Below the pieces are notes generated by a model, which was not told where the DNA came from, ran no database searches, and worked only from the letters and a program-made list of their open reading frames with translations. Shown here in pieces: positions 10,701 through 23,700 of a stretch of DNA of 64,000 bases. Every line of letters starts with the position of its first letter. The first letter of the stretch is position 1. The stretch comes from Lepisosteus oculatus (lineage: Eukaryota; Chordata; Actinopteri; Semionotiformes; Lepisosteidae). A program made the position numbers and the translations under genes. Where the stretch lies: positions 20,767,501 to 20,831,500 of the forward strand of contig NC_090698.1 of assembly GCF_040954835.1 (NCBI RefSeq), written 5' to 3'.

Positions 10701-13417
10701 ATACACTCACTTCTTGTGCCCAAAAAAGATTACTGGCACCACTAATCACTTACACAATGAGCACATATCGGAACACGCCTCACCAAAAGAAGAGCATGAC
10801 CAAAACCAAAGTTATTTTTATTTTGAAGAGGTTGCAAAAGCTGAAAAGCAAATTAGAAAAATGTCTTCCAAAGAAGACAAGGCTTTCAACCATGAGACTA
10901 CAGATCTCCTCCTTCCCATGGTTTTCAAGTCAGTTACATTAAGAAAGATTACATGAAAACTTAAGTAGCTTGGCTGTTTACTAATAGGAAGAATCATTCA
11001 TGGCACAGATCAGTTCGTCCAGACCTCAAGATTAATTGGATCTGTTGGCTGTTTTTCTTCCCATATCTAATGACAGAGGCACAGAGAATTTAGGCTAAAC
11101 AGCTGGTCTGTGGAAGTTATACAATTAAACTGACACCCAGACCTCCATTGAAAATATAATAATGTTATTATTATTGCTTACACTTATATAGTGCTTTTCT
11201 GGACAATCCACTCAAAGCGCTTTGCAGGTAATGGGGACTCCCCTCCACCACCACCAATGTGCAGCATCCACCTGGATGAAAATATGAAGACAGGAGTGCA
11301 GTAGGAACCAGGGTGAGAACTCAAAGCCTATTGAAAAGGTTCAGCAGGCTTTGTCAAATAGACATCGACTGGTTGTAATTAAAAAAACATAGGTCTTTCA
11401 CCATTTAAAATCTTTGTGCCACCTTCTGTCTTCCCTTTCTCTCCACCGTGAGAGAATACCAATCCAAACTTTCTGAGATTTGGAATAGGAGATTAAAAAG
11501 AAAAAAAGGTTAGCTTCACCGTAAACATTTTGGTAAAATCATGCAAGTGACTGTTTTCTATATTATTAAATTGGTTTTAATTTGCCATTTTGATTTAAAG
11601 CGAGGTGAGCATTAAAAAAAACCTTTAGGTTACATTTATGTCTTACTGCATTTTTCTTTTAAGTGGATGAATGTGTGATCATCTTTTAGAAAAGGTCTGC
11701 AAAATTCTAGCAGTAGTAAAATGATTAGCTATTCTAAGTTTTAGTTCACCTTACACCAAGATTGTACTCGCTGGCTACCATCTACATTTGTATTCACTCA
11801 CATTAACATCATTACTGCAGTCCTTAGCCACTCACCTACACAAGTGACAGCCTAAAGCACGAGCATTAGTATGAAATGATGAAAGACATTTTTGGAAGCA
11901 ATGAATGACTCCTACATAAGTTTTGTATTTACAACTGACCACTATGTTTACATCTTCTGGAAAAGTATTATTTTTAAGTATTTTATAGAGAAAATTTGAA
12001 ACCTTCTCCAAATTCTGGAAATGTATCTTTATACATATTGTATATATTTATATTGTTGATACTAGAGATAATAGTACTTAAATGGATTGTTTTACACTGC
12101 TGTTCTTTTATGATGAGCTGCATCAGAAAATGAGCAATGTTTTATTTACCATGTGGGACAAATATTCAAGCAAAATATGTAATAATTGTTAGCATTAAAG
12201 TCAGTGTTAGTGAAGCACAAGTCCAGAGATTAATACAGATTTTCTAGCCCAGGCTGAAAGCACAAGGTCATCACACACATGGCCTGAAGGGTTGTTATTT
12301 AACATTTTAACCATACGAGCAAAACCTGATACCAAGTCTATATATAATGTAGAATTAGTCATAGATATTCAAAAACATTCTCTGTATCCAGCTGAGGAGC
12401 AGCAGGAGAAATGTGTTTAATTATATGTAAAATGTGGATGAGACGGCAAACATGGGATAAAGGGCACCCAATAATAAAGCTTGTATGATCATGAAGTTCA
12501 GCAGGGCATCTTAGCACACACCTTGGCAGCGGAGCCAATCGGAGAGAATGGATAAAAGTTCACATGAAGTGAGGGATCGTTTTGTCTATCATTAATGGAT
12601 ATTATTGAAATATTGAGTAGCATTACAATTCTTCCAGAATGAATCCATGTGAATGGCACATAAGTGTATATATATCCGTTCATGGAGAAGGGCTCTTAAT
12701 TGGTGCAAAAATGCCTAAGTTGAGGAGGAATGCCATAAATGCTGGGTAAGTTCTGCTCTGTCATGTTCTGCATTGCTTCTGTTAGCCTACACAGGGATAT
12801 CTCCAGTCCAGCCATCTCTACAAGAGAATGTGGTCTCTTTACAGACCAAGGGGAAAAAAAGGGTGACACCAATACAGAGCAAAGGCACAAAAATGGTAAA
12901 ATACCCCCTCCATGAAGACTTCTACCCCACTCTCATGATAATTCAGGGACAGAGACACTAATATGCAGTAAAGTGGTCTACATTTGAGCATGCATGTACA
13001 TACATTCAGCTCTGGTAGCTGGAGGTGAGTAGAGGTAGGAAAAAAAGGCTTTACCAGTATGGACCAACTTCATTTTCATAAAGTGCATCATACTTGATAA
13101 TGTTAGCAATGTCATGATCTTGATGTATCCTATTGTTTCATGTTGTTTTTCTGTGTTCTTTCAACTATAAGACTTGTATATATAGTGTTGGTGTTTGGGG
13201 TTTTTTTTCACTTACTATTTAGGTCCTCAGTAATTTCTGACTTTTTCTGACCTACATAAGAGCAGCAGATTGAAAATGGATGAATAACTTCTGGCTGTTG
13301 AAGTGTAGAATGTTCTGGATGGCAGCACCTCGAATGTACTGCAAGTCTGAAATAACATTAAAAAACAGGACTGAATATGATGCTCTTTTGAAAGAACAAG
13401 TACTTTTTGTCTCTTAG
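7718..13417 (+). other. SEMA4D 3'UTR of the membrane form, then intron to the alternative 3' exons
   Basis: No coding exon is recognisable here. Possible poly(A) signals for the membrane transcript are ATTAAA at 8177-8182 and AATAAA at 10527-10532; the sequence cannot decide between them. A SINE tail fragment lies at 11164-11280. The rest is AT-rich single-copy-looking DNA with only chance open frames. Confidence 0.6.
11164..11280 (-). repeat. Tail fragment of the 5S-derived SINE family
   Basis: About 115 bases match the left end of the longer copy at 31037-31652 almost base for base (TTATATAGTGCTTTTCTGG, ACTCAAAGCGCTTTGCAGG, CACCACCAATGTGCAGCAT). Like that copy it is preceded by a short ATT run. 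Only the 3' tail is present, as expected of a truncated insertion. Confidence 0.7.
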
Positions 13418-13627
13418 GTCCAAGTGATCTGCAAATTCAATGGGAGGTGAATGGACGAAATATAGAAAACTTTGTCACAGAGCACAAGCACACTGTAATG
13501 AATGGAAGGCTGTTTGTAAGCAGCTGGGTGAGAGAAGATATAGTATCTGACTCCCACTACCAGTGTGCAGCCAAGTCTGCAGCAGGGAATAAAACATCCC
13601 AAGTCTCCATCAGACTGATCAGGAAAG
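13418..13627 (+). CDS. SEMA4D: Alternative SEMA4D exon, Ig-like half domain
   Basis: Bounded by TCTCTTAG and GTAGGC, 210 bases, entering with two bases of a codon and leaving one. It encodes PSDLQIQWEVNGRNIENF through DSHYQCAAKSAAGNKTSQ. The W of QWEVNG and the Y-x-C of HYQC are the strand C and strand F hallmarks of an Ig fold, so this looks like the second half of an Ig domain. Its entry phase matches the exon ending at 6525 and also the internal donor at 7040. It has the strand and phase expected of SEMA4D and the next gene is on the other strand, so assignment to SEMA4D is likely but inferred. Confidence 0.72.
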
Positions 13628-13903
13628 GTAGGCCAATGAGTTTTATCGTGTTTATGTCTATGGTGTTAAAATATTTGATATTTAAAAAAAAACTATAATT
13701 GCTGAGAACAGAAATGTGGAAATCAAAATAAGTCTGAACATTGTCTGAAAGTACAACATTTTTTTCTGTGTTAATGCACTTTCTCATTTTTATCAGATTT
13801 GGAGGTTGGAGGGGATTTTATATATTATTTCTAAATACATGTTTTAATCATTTATGATGTAATTATTATGTACTGCCTTTAATTCTTCTTATCTCACCCT
13901 CAG

Positions 13904-14019
13904 ATGTAGCTGCAGATCACAGTTTTTCAAGAGACTTGAGTCAATGGAGGAGCGCTTTAAATGGCCACGAGAAACTTCTGCAGGACTGGAAGAAAGCTTG
14001 GGTATATTATTATAATTGA
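13904..14019 (+). CDS. SEMA4D: Alternative SEMA4D terminal exon (soluble form C-terminus)
   Basis: Opens after ACCCTCAG in the phase left by the exon ending at 13627 and reads VAADHSFSRDLSQWRSALNG, then EKLLQDWKKAW and VYYYN before TGA at 14017-14019. There is no transmembrane helix. The amphipathic, Trp- and Lys-rich end resembles a secreted-protein tail. An AATAAA follows 74 bases later. Mammalian SEMA4D is described with a shorter isoform lacking the membrane segment; this pair is a candidate for its fish counterpart. Confidence 0.7.
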
Positions 14020-14092
14020 ACATTTGTTTAAATATTTTAATTGCAGTTGTAATCCATTTAATTCCTTTTTTGTTCAAGCAAACTTCTCCAAA

Positions 14093-14098
14093 AATAAA
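14093..14098 (+). terminator. Poly(A) signal for the alternative SEMA4D transcript
   Basis: AATAAA 74 bases after the stop at 14017-14019, the right distance for a short 3'UTR. Confidence 0.55.
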
Positions 14099-17000
14099 AG
14101 CTTACAGTAGTAGTGGTTTTTCAGTGGCTGCACAAATTAAAATTCAGGTAATAATCTGTTAATGTTACTATTTAAGTACTTTATTGATTAATGTGAAGAA
14201 TAATTTTAAGGCATTTTTTTGACATATCCTCTGTCTCAACATATTTCAGCACTGTGCGTTTTGCTGAAAGACATTACCTCATTAGGTCCGTTGCTGTAGA
14301 TTTTGATAGGTGAAATGAAAAGCAGCCACCAGACAGTAAAAAGAATGAGAAAATCAAATGTATCAAGGAGTCCAAACTGAATATCACACAGGAACTGGCA
14401 ATTACATTCAGATCTGGCTGCAAAGTTAACTATTAACCAAGACTAGCTAATTATTAAGAAACATACTTGCCTCTAGTCTATAATTTCACCAGTTTTCAAG
14501 GATAGTGGAAATAAGGTGCTGACTACCCTTGGGACACATACTACTTTAAAAGCCAAAAACATTTTTTGATCTGTCTTTACCTCCCCCTTCTCTTTCCCAA
14601 TGCTTTTACTACTGATAGGATGGTCAGATGGCTGCATGTTTACTGGCACAAATCTGAGACAGGCCAAAAATTAGCCCTATGTACAACACGTGTTGTCTTT
14701 TATGTTACTGGGCAAATGAAAAGTACGGTTATGTTCTCTGTTCTGGATATTCTGGGTTTAAATTAGATTTTTCAAGGTGCTGACCAGACTTTCATTTGCT
14801 CTCTAACGTTCTATACACCTGAAGACTCATTCAGCTGCACTCTTAAAAATCATTACCACACTTTAACTCAACTATCTTCTGTATGATACTCCAAACAACT
14901 CTTACTAGTTTTTCCTTTGGTGTTCCTGTATTCACACCTCCTGTATTTTTTGTGTGGGCACAATGACTAAATTATATAATTCAATTTCAGCTTGTTTTTC
15001 AATTAAAATGCCCAACATTATCTGTAACTATTGAAACCTATACAAAATATAGAAAAATATCATTGTGGTACCTACTTATTGTTGGAACAGAATTACATCA
15101 AAATACATTGTTTTAAACTTATAAAATATAAAATATATACTATAAAGGTTTGTGTAATGGCTCCATATAAATAAGTAGACATAAAGCAGTGAAAATGGAA
15201 AAAATGCCAGAGCTCTGGGTTATTACTCATCTGCTGTATACAGACGTACTGTATACTTCATATATGAAATTAAAAACTGCTTCCTTAATCTTTACTATTT
15301 GAGGGAAATAGTACAGGATTTGACCTAATTTTTTTTTTCAATAAAACACTTAGGTCATGTAGGTAAATGCTGTCTGGAAAAAAGTAAATTACCTCACAGC
15401 CTAATAGACTGATCTGTTGCTGCTATATGAACCTAAGCAAAATGTATTAAGCATTAAGCAAAATCACACAGCGTTCTCAAATCCACCAGAAAAAGGAAAA
15501 TCTTTAGATGTCACGAGAGACGACGAGTGCACCTGACCACACACTGTTTGTCCTACAGAACAAAACTGTCACTGCAAGCAAATGAGCATTTTGTACAACA
15601 CAGGTTTTCCTGACTTTGCACATTAATCAAACAACTTCCAAAAGAATCAAAGCAGGATTGTTTTTTATTCTCAGTTTTCAAGTACATACTCCGTCTGGTA
15701 TAGTCCATGAACATGTGTTCCAACAGTCACGTCAAGCACAGTCAACTTCAGCCAGTCACTGCACTGATTTCAGGAGACATTATTTAGCTGAAATAATATT
15801 GGAATAGAAAGTAAAATCCCAACAAAACACACCTTTCAAATGAAATAATAATTTGTTCACATTTTAAAGCTTCGTTCACCAACTAGATTTCATGATTAAC
15901 ATAATGTTTTAGCGCCATTGACTCCAAAATGTACTGTTTGTCTGTATGTCCGTCTCCTCGGACACATTCATTATTTTCCTCTTTTTGTTCTTCTCCTTCA
16001 GGAAATCTGTGAGCAAGAAGATATTCTCTAGGATTTCCAAACAAAACATAATCATGGAAATGAAAACTGATTAATTTACCAGCCAAGATGAAATTGCAAA
16101 AACTAGGACTGGTGAACACTTAGATGATGGGAAGCCCCTTCTCGGTCCATAAAATGGCAGTGGCAGTGATGTTAAATTAATCACACTTTGTGTATGATAG
16201 CTTCATCTATGGAACTTCTAAGGCTTCTACAAATGTTCTCCCTGCCGAAAAGTGTGAGAAATGAGCATTCTATAGTCTCGGGTGACAGTGCAGCATCTAT
16301 AAAGTCACACAGGAATTGTGCATATGATTCCATAAAGGCCAGAGATGGAATGCAAAAAGTGGTCTGAACATAATGTTGTTGATGAACTACACTGTTCAAC
16401 ACTATTTTGTATATTTGTACTTGAAAAATATGATGTTGAAACTTTGCACTAGAGAAAAAAGCCATAATTTCATTTTTACCCTAATGTTAACTTCTAAAAG
16501 TTGTAAAATCCTTATTGTATGTGTACTAATATCATTGTTTCTTATAAGACTTATTTCTACAAGGTGGTCGACCAATATTATTAACACCCTGTACATTTAC
16601 TGCTTGTATTGATAATTCCTGTGCTTTGTTCTCCATACCTACTGCCTTGAAAAGAGGTGTTCTTTAGTTTCCTAAATTATCCACTGATTCTGATTACCCA
16701 TGCTCCTCTTCTCCATGCACGTCTTTTCCAACTAAAGACTTTTGTGGACTTGAAAACATCTCCTGTACTCTGCAGTTGCTTAATAAGTAAAGGTACTTGC
16801 TTGGAATGTGGGTTTAGACCCATGCTGCAGACATCCCTTGTTTAAGCCTAGGTCACATAACTAGGCATATGTGACCAAAACTCACATTCACATGCATTAC
16901 ACATTATACAGTGTTGATGCATAACTGGTAGAAAGACAAAGGAATTAAGTTTGTCAGACAAAGTCTGCTCAGCTATTAGCTATTGAGATGGATATCAGAT

Positions 17001-17356
17001 GCTATCAGTGATGCTTATACAAGATGCGCTGCTCTTCCATCAGTGCTAACTCTCCAGTCAGGCACTGTGGAGCCTGCAACATGACATATGATGTTTGCAG
17101 TGAACAAGATCCAAGTGTACACTGGACCAGCACTCTTTTCAATGTGATCTAGATGTTTTTACCAGAGACCCAAGTCTTAAAACAATCCACAATTAAATCT
17201 AGTGTGATTAATTTTTAACAAGAATCTAGATAAAAAAATGGGCATTTCTTATGTAATATCATCGTTTTACATAATTTAAAAATAAATCCAGCACTTCTCT
17301 CCACCTAATATTTTTTCCAGAAAGTGAATGATTCACATTTTAATTTCCATTGTATT
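14099..17356. other. Intergenic gap between convergent SEMA4D and SECISBP2
   Basis: About 3.3 kb of AT-rich DNA between the two 3' ends. I recognise no known gene. Two minus-strand open stretches, 16181-16465 and 15883-16119, read like protein but I cannot assign them (see findings). Confidence 0.6.
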
Positions 17357-17362
17357 TTTATT
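17357..17362 (-). terminator. Candidate SECISBP2 poly(A) signal
   Basis: AATAAA on the minus strand about 235 bases past the SECISBP2 stop at 17594-17596. Other AT-rich variants lie nearby, so this is a candidate only. Confidence 0.4.
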
Positions 17363-17593
17363 CTACATATTCAAAGCCCTATATTCCAGCCAACGTCTCA
17401 ACACCACCATTTCTTTGTCAGCGTTTACTTCAAAATCACTTCATATTGTTAATTCAAACCAAAAAAAAAATCTTTAGTTAGCTGCTGATCCCAGTAAAAT
17501 CCCTGTGGTGACCTACTCAAGTATTACAAACTAATAAGAAACAAAAATCGACATTTATCAAGATTCATATTGTTCAATATTCATATACTTTCA

Positions 17594-17721
17594 TCAACTG
17601 CAAAAGTCGTCATCAGCCTTCAGTGTTGATTCACTGTCCATTTTCCGTGTGCCCATGTACTCTTCAAAGTTTAAAAATGGATGATTGTAGTTCTTTTCAA
17701 GCATTTTCTTCCATATTTTTA
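17594..17721 (-). CDS. SECISBP2: SECISBP2 last coding exon
   Basis: Opens after TTTTAG on the minus strand. It completes EPEYIKIWKKMLEKNYNHP, matching the human family motif YIEIWKKHLE, and continues to an acidic end (KADDDFCS) with TGA at 17594-17596. Confidence 0.88.
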
Positions 17722-20700
17722 CTAAAAAGGGAAAAGAAACTTTCAGGTTTTACATAATTCAAATGTCTGAAGTGTTTTCTGTACAAAGACAGTTTTTAAG
17801 TACATAGCGCTTAATATACAAAACAAAATACTAGAAAACACATGCTTTAAAACAAGCACAGTCAAAAACCAGGAAAACAATCAATTTAGCTCCCAATTCT
17901 TTTTCAGAGTGTGAAGCAGGTTTGAGGACTCATGGAACAGACTGCTTATTTTTCTGGATGTATTATACCAATTCTTGGAGAATAGGTTCATCAAACATAT
18001 GCTGCATTCAGTTATATAAAGATTTGTTATGCCTTCTGATGTATATTGTATTCAGCAAAATGTTAAAACAAAAAAGTGATATACATTCTTGTACTAACAT
18101 TCTAATACAAAATAACCACTCTTTACAGCAGGTATGTATGGCCCTAGATTCCCCTGAAAGGAAGATCAGTAAAACAGGAGAAACTGGTTAAAAGTGTCTT
18201 GAGATTTCTTGCACTCTTCAATCCATCAAGAATCTTACACAGGAGCAGGCTGAGCTCCACAATGCTTGAAAACCTAATTAAAAATAAATACATCTAAATG
18301 CCTAGAAGATGTAACATCAAGGAAGGGTTCTCTTACAGAGGTCAACTATGACTTCTAAAGAAGATTTCGTTTAGCAGGTGCTATGGGAGACTAGTACTTG
18401 TTACTTACTGTACTCTGGTTCCTCCATTTGAGATGGAGATGGGCTGGGAGCTGAGCCATTACTCTGCACTGCCACTGGCAAATGATTTGCAGGATAATCT
18501 CTCTGTTCGTCAGATCCATCAGAATTTTCTAAACTTGCAATCATCTCCTCATAGGCTTTTCTGGCTTCAGAGGACAGTTCAATCATTTTATGGTAATAAT
18601 CCTGTGTAAAAAGTATCATTCTCTTTAGATTTAAGAGGGTGTGAAAAGGAATTTACACAGATGACTGTTACAGGCAAATTAACCATCAGCTTTATATGGC
18701 AGGGGCTACAGTACATCAATGAAAATGATGTACCTTGTATGTTATTTACTGTCATTTGCAATAAAACCATGGTTTCCACATAACCATGTACTTATTCCAC
18801 CAGCATTTACAAGGTGCCTGCATAAGACTTTTTACTGTGTAATAACAGTGATTTACATTTATGTGAAGCAGCAAAATAAAAGAAGGTCAAGTCTTCCATT
18901 TCATTTCCATCTTTAAAAATTTCACAAAATTAAAAGAACAATAGTATTGTCCTCCTGCAATCATTCTTAAAGCTGTCCCAGCCAATTACTGCTCAGGAGA
19001 CTTCTCACCAATAAAATACAATTACAATATATACAGTACATTATATTAATGTAAAATATTCTCTTGAATTTAAATATAGAACAAAAATCAACATTTCACC
19101 TACTGAAAGAAACCTTCTTCAATTAATTCTACCACTTTAGGTCCACATTGCAAATTTTATTTAAAAGCACAGCGGATGTGTCTTTTACTCAGTGAAAGCC
19201 TTGTGAAGTCCAAGCAACTGGATAACTGTATTTTTCTTACTGTACATCAAATGCACAGTATGACTGTGATTTCTTATCAATCACACACAATTGAAAAGTT
19301 ACACACTTTCTTCCGATGGCAAATTCATAAAGGACCGTTTCAAGTATTAACAAGGTGCTCCCATGGTCACCAAGTATTTGCAAATTGTGAATGTTCTTCC
19401 ACTATCTCCAAGCAGCAGGATTCTACTTCCGTTCAAATGATTAAATAAACTTTCAGTGAACCCACCTGCGCACCATCGTAATTGAAAATCCCCACCAGGC
19501 TGACAGGAACTGCCTTATTGACGCTTCTACCCAGCGCTTTGCGAGAGAGCGCAAACACAAAAGGAACATTCTGTTCTCGACATGTGTCAATAATATTGTG
19601 CAGGGCCTCATCCAAACCCCCTGCCAAAAAACAAAAACAGGCTAAGGCACGCCATTACAAAACACACAGCAGTGGGAAAAAAAAGAAAAAGAAACATTGT
19701 TAGCCACTGTTTAATGTACTTGCACATACCAACGGTAAATCTTTACTTACTGTGTCTCTTAAGTAAGACAAAGATCACCAGTGTAACAGTAGAACTTACT
19801 AAACCCAATACTTCCTGTGTAGCAATGTAATAAGGATAAACAAATCACTACCAAAGTATGAATTAAGGACTAATGACCAGCATTACTAAATAGTATTTTC
19901 TAATGATCGATTAGTTGACTCTTAATTTCTAGTCACTTCACAAAAACATCTTTCATAAATGCGGACGCAGGACAACTACCAAAAATTGTGTTAAACGCCT
20001 GAAGGTTAACTTGACACCTGAATATCAAACTGCATATGTACGCCCCAAAAAGTGGAAAAAAGACAATTATGGGGAGGCATCAAATTGACAATGCTACAAG
20101 ATGCAGCGGTTTAAGCGTACAATTAAGAAATCAAAAAGTTACCTTTGGACTCTATTCTTTCACAGTTGGGAGAGATGATGACACACTTCACTTTTCGAAG
20201 CTTCAGGTGTTTAAGGACCTCCCTGAGTCCCATGACAAGCCTCCTCTTCATTCTGGCTTTCATGGGATCCTTCTGGTAGAGGCGGTCTTGAAACCGCACC
20301 AGCTCCTTCAGAAGGCTGATCACACAGTTATCCACGTCCTTACAGAGCACCTGATTGCAGTACCTTTACCATTCAAAGGGGTACGAAGAAACAAAACATG
20401 GCACCTTTATCATTTCAAAATTTAAAGAACATACAATCCATACATGTATGCCCATGTTTCTTATTTGGTTGACGGTAGCTTACTGATCCAGTTTTGCTAT
20501 GTACTTCAATTACATGAGGGCAGTTGAGCGTGATCCTGCTCTAAACGTGCACTGCAAGACCACAGTGTTTCCCAAAATTAAAAAGATAAGCACCTAAGAA
20601 TGAAAAAATATTAAATGATTGCTATGAAAAATGTTTTAACAGGGATCATTTACCTATGGCTATTCAATATCTGTATCTCTTCTAATGAGATAAAAATACT

Positions 20701-23700
20701 TGAAAAGTAATTCAGGTGGGTAGCTGCGTCAGCATGCGTAGGCTGCAAAGGAACTATGAATAGGTTTATTCCATGCTGAAAAGAGAAGAAAGAAAACATG
20801 TTTCGGCCGTGGAGCCTTCTTCAGGTGTCCACCGCCGAAATGTTGTGTTTTCTTTCTTCTCTTATCAGCATGGAATAAACCTATATTGTTACTTAAAAGT
20901 AAGATGACTAATAAATTAGAATGTGATAAAAGAAGCTATAATTAACCAAGATCTGCCACATTCAATAACTCTTGGAAAAAACAGGAGGTCATTTTGCTTT
21001 ATTGTTAAACTTTCACACTGTAAATGGCTTGCTTCTGATTTTGTAACCATTTTCTCTGAAGTGTGGAAAAGGGATGTTTACAGAGAACATTTTGTCATCA
21101 CCTCATTTTCTTATGCATGCCTGCTTGTTACCTGCTATAAGAAATAGATTTACATCACTTATTCCCCCACTTACTCTCTGAATCGCCTGCTGTGTATTTT
21201 GGGACGATTAGAAACTAGCTGGGATCCCAATAGAACGGCCTCCTCCGTGTCCTTTTCAAAAGAACTGGGCTCTTGTTCCTCCTGCGCTTGTTCTTCAAGC
21301 TGCTCGAAGAGAGCAGTGCTAGTTTCCTCTACAGTATCTGTAAGAAGACGTGGTGTCATATAAAGCATCTGGAATTCAAGATCCCGATCATACATGTTCA
21401 TTCTTTACCAACCAAACAGTAGTTCATCAAATAACCAGTGCATTTAATTATATGATAGAATATATAAAGTACATGTTTCACTAAGATGTTTTTATCAACA
21501 ACTAAATCCACAGTGTACTTACAATCTTGTTCTCAGCTGAACAGCTAAACCTTAACAACAAAATTGGCTCATGCTACAAGTATTATCGACCAAACAAGCT
21601 ATTGCACATACAAGCCGAAACACTTCCACTCGTTGGCAATGATCTTACATTCCTTAGTATATTTTCTAAAAGGGAGATATCACCCATCCATTTGCTGACT
21701 GTTTTATCCAATAGAGGGAGGACAATATGAGCTATTTCCTATTGCACATATCTTGTGCCTGATCACAAGATCATCACTCGTTTCTGTCCATCGTCACACC
21801 TGCAGAACTGTGATGGTCTTGCTCGGTGCCTGGTTTCTCACATGGACCCTCGTGCTGATCTGCAGACGGCAGCAAGTCTGAGGGAGAGGGGATCAATCCA
21901 CGTTCTTCCAACAGACGGCGCTGTTTTCGTTCCTCCCTTTCCTTCAGAATAATCTGGAAAAATAAGTAGTGCATACTATTAAAACTTTAAAGGTCCAGCC
22001 CTCTTCAAAGCAGAGGTATTAGTGAGTATCCACAGGTGAATGATCCTTCTAAAAAAAATTCATAGCAATCATTTCATTTTCATAAGAACAAGTAATAGGT
22101 TCATTCCATGCTGAAAAAAAGAAGGCTCCACAGCCGAAACGTTGTGTTTTCTCTCTTCTTTTTTTCAGCATGAAATGAACCTATTACTTGTTCCTTTGCA
22201 GCCTACACATGCTGACACAGCTACCCACCTGAACTATTTCATTTTCATTATCCACAACCTGGAAGATATGTTTCTACCCGAGTCCTCTCTTGTCCAAATG
22301 AGCTAAGATACTTATTTGAAAGTGCCAGGCTGTTTCGAGGCAGCTGTATGCAGCAGAATGTTCCTGAAGGAGACTGCAATAGAACTGGTCTTGGAAAGCA
22401 CTTGAAAAATTGCCCCACAGCTATGCAGGCGTGAAGGTTACTATAAACACACAACTGAATGCCGAAACTCACCTTTTTGAGAGGAGTTGGCTTCTTGGGT
22501 TTTGGAACCTCTCGCTGTTTGCCTTTTTTTACCAGAGGGCTTGTTGAGTCCAGGGGATTGTGAGCCACTTTCTCAAGCTGTCTGGGGTGCTTCTTCTGTG
22601 TGGAAGGATCCTTGTGAACCACAGGAAGTGATCTTCCAACTGCAGGTACATGGTTATTCACAGGAATGAGGGTTTTTGGTCACAATGAATTATGGTATGG
22701 ATATTCAAGTTTTTTACCAAATCAAAAAAACTGTGTGACACAGCTATCAAAACTTCTCATTCTGCTTCTTTGCACAAAGAGTACAAAGTCAGTTAACATT
22801 GAGTAAATACCCATACCCACAATACATTGGACATGAATTAAATGTATCCAAATTGAAAGATAAAAATACAGAGGGGGCTTACACATCATGTGCCTCATGC
22901 ACTACATTTTATCATTTAAAGTGATATAGGTTTGCCCTCCCTATCACTATTTTTGCTCACATGATTAGGAAGTTTCTGTTATTTTGAATGTGCTTAATGA
23001 AGTGATGGCAAGGATGTACAAGAAACAACATGTCAGAAATGCAGGTTGCGGCCTACCTGACAATATAACTGGTTTGTGATCTTGCTTGGATTTCTGGGAT
23101 TGCTGCTTCTTTTCAAGCTCTGCCAGCATATTTCCTAGGTCCAACTGCACAGGGACCTTACTCTTTTTTCCACTTGTCTTCTCAGCTTTCTTTAAAAAAA
23201 GAGAGCACAATGAAAAAATCTTATTAATGAAGTTATGATATGTAAATAAACTTTTACAAATGAAAACACAGTAACATTCATCATGATAGAATAAATTCAT
23301 TAGAAATATTTGAAGAGATGGTTTACATTTAAACTCACATGCACAATGTATTCTGTACTTAAAAGCATTTTCCTCCATAAGAAAATCTACTTTTCATAGT
23401 TTGAAAATAAATGTATAAGTCTGATGGGGACAGTATACCAAAAGCGATCCTGCTACCAAATGTGAATAATTTCTTTACTGTTAACAGTAACCTGTTTATT
23501 TGTCTACCAATACATTTAAGTAAAATTAAATATGATTTTATATGGAGTTGTAAAAAGTATACCAATTGCTTTTCAGTCTTTCCTGAATATTCATCACTTC
23601 CTACTTCAATGTATATTTCAATTTCAATATTCACGGCTACAACTCATTGAACAGTTCAGAAACTGGACCAGCTACTGCCACCTGCTGGTAGAAAGTTAGA

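Noticed and set aside
10633..10956. Plus-strand open frame of 107 codons downstream of SEMA4D
   Set aside because: Composition follows the local AT bias, there is no recognisable domain, and it lies in the SEMA4D 3'UTR or intron region.
20036..20425. Plus-strand open frame of 129 codons
   Set aside because: Antisense to SECISBP2 exon 15, whose conserved RNA-binding sequence is on the minus strand.
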